Source of the DNA: Cohnella xylanilytica | Lineage (GTDB): Bacteria > Bacillota > Bacilli > Paenibacillales > Paenibacillaceae | Reading direction: 5' to 3' | DNA length: 48,277 nucleotides | Assembly: GCF_014212175.1 (NCBI RefSeq) | Contig: NZ_JACJVR010000088.1 | Location: forward strand, 1 to 48,277 | Part shown: one piece after another, positions 47,966 to 48,277 of the stretch | Layout: each line of letters starts with the position of its first letter | Numbering within the stretch: the stretch's first letter is position 1 | Translations under genes and position numbers: made by a program | Notes under the pieces: generated by a model | Seen by the model: the letters and a program-made list of their open reading frames with translations, nothing else | What the model was told of the DNA's origin: nothing | The model's database searches: none

Positions 47966-48150
47966 CTCTGCTCTGACCTGACCGGATGGGATAGCGGCAT
48001 GTTGTCTCCGCTCTTCCTGACCGGATGAGATTGAGTCACGTATCGCTCTTCCTTACCGAGTGGGATAATGATACGCCTCTTGTTCTTCCTGACCGGGTGT
48101 GATAATGGTACTCCTCTGCTCTGACCTGACCGGATGGGATAGCGGCATGT
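47966..48150. repeat. Degenerate 35-40 bp tandem repeat, about five units
   Basis: Units begin at 47966, 48006, 48044, 48079 and 48114 and share a CTnACCGGrTGnGATA-type core. Units 1 and 5 are identical over 37 bp (47966-48002 and 48114-48150). Unit lengths vary between 35 and 40 bp. Confidence 0.85.
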
Positions 48151-48277
48151 CTCAGCTTATCCCGATGGACCGAGTTGGCGGCCGTCTTCCACCGGCCAAA
48201 AACTCTAACGAATCCAGCCGACGCTATTGTGCCAAATTACTTGTTTTTTTGTGATCCGGTTCGGCCCCCTAATTCCG

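Noticed and set aside
47807..48028. A 73-codon open frame in the terminal intergenic region.
   Set aside because: No ribosome site, Pro/Arg-rich composition, and overlap with the tandem repeat.
47966..48150. The terminal repeats as a CRISPR array.
   Set aside because: The units vary in length and sequence, there are no constant spacers, and no cas genes are present.
1..48277. tRNA, rRNA, riboswitches, T-boxes, prophage, transposases and insertion sequences.
   Set aside because: None of the motifs, transposase domains or terminal inverted repeats was seen; the upstream regions of ilvD, aroE and zwf show no leader structure I can recognise.

Overview
The window looks like a chromosomal segment of a high-GC, endospore-forming member of the Paenibacillaceae (Paenibacillus or Cohnella type). 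Three things point there. It carries sporulation and germination genes found only in endospore-forming Bacillota (sigK with a pro-sequence, spoVAC-spoVAD-spoVAEb, a gerABC receptor operon). It has the Bacillus-type yqeG-yqeH-aroE-yhbY-nadD-yqeK-rsfS-yqeM gene order. Start sites use strong GGAGG ribosome binding sites and frequent TTG/GTG codons in a GC-rich background. I see no rRNA, tRNA, phage, insertion sequence or CRISPR array.

Layout. 1-6248: small accessory genes (HxlR regulator with a divergent flavodoxin-fold oxidoreductase; methyltransferase plus VOC protein; an MFS exporter; a cupin with a long Pro/Gln-rich tail) running into yqeM. 6413-11927: a tightly packed minus-strand housekeeping cluster covering ribosome assembly and silencing (yqeH, yhbY, rsfS), NAD synthesis (nadD), Ap4A hydrolysis (yqeK), the shikimate pathway (aroE) and an S1-domain CvfB protein. 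12294-16743: a MoxR / DUF58 / membrane transglutaminase operon. 16937-23877: a sporulation block with the spoVA triad on the minus strand, then gerA-B-C and an uninterrupted sigK on the plus strand. 24033-26825: a small HD alarmone-hydrolase-like protein, a permuted NlpC/P60-like protein and two DedA/VTT membrane proteins. 26866-32620: zwf, a MerR-like regulator divergent from a tautomerase plus MFS gene, a HTH regulator plus YhfC-like membrane protein, and a KapD-like exonuclease. 32739-37533: urease operon ureABC-ureF-ureG-ureD, with no ureE. 37750-46081: envelope and biosynthetic genes (lipoprotein deacetylase, ilvD, a second deacetylase, AI-2E family permease, class B PBP). 46081-47642: a ring-cleaving dioxygenase and carboxylesterase pair like mhqE-mhqD. 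The last ~600 bases hold no convincing gene but a degenerate tandem repeat.

Regulatory reading. The urease promoter has a consensus -10, a fair -35 and a TGTnA-N7-TnACA GlnR/TnrA dyad centred about 51 bp upstream of the predicted start, the geometry of an activated nitrogen-limitation promoter. The mhqE-mhqD pair has two copies of an MhqR-like dyad 75 bp apart, one overlapping the predicted promoter. The tautomerase/MFS promoter has an uninterrupted 7-7-7 dyad over its -10. The MFS gene at 2606 has a 19-bp-spacer promoter of the MerR-activated kind. Several convergent gene pairs share one bidirectional hairpin.

Limits: all calls come from reading the sequence and recalled family motifs; no database search was run. 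I found no clearly unprecedented multi-gene system. The most unusual items are the repeat-tailed cupin, the ureE-less urease operon with a His-rich UreG, the three sets of short tandem repeats, and the paired operators.
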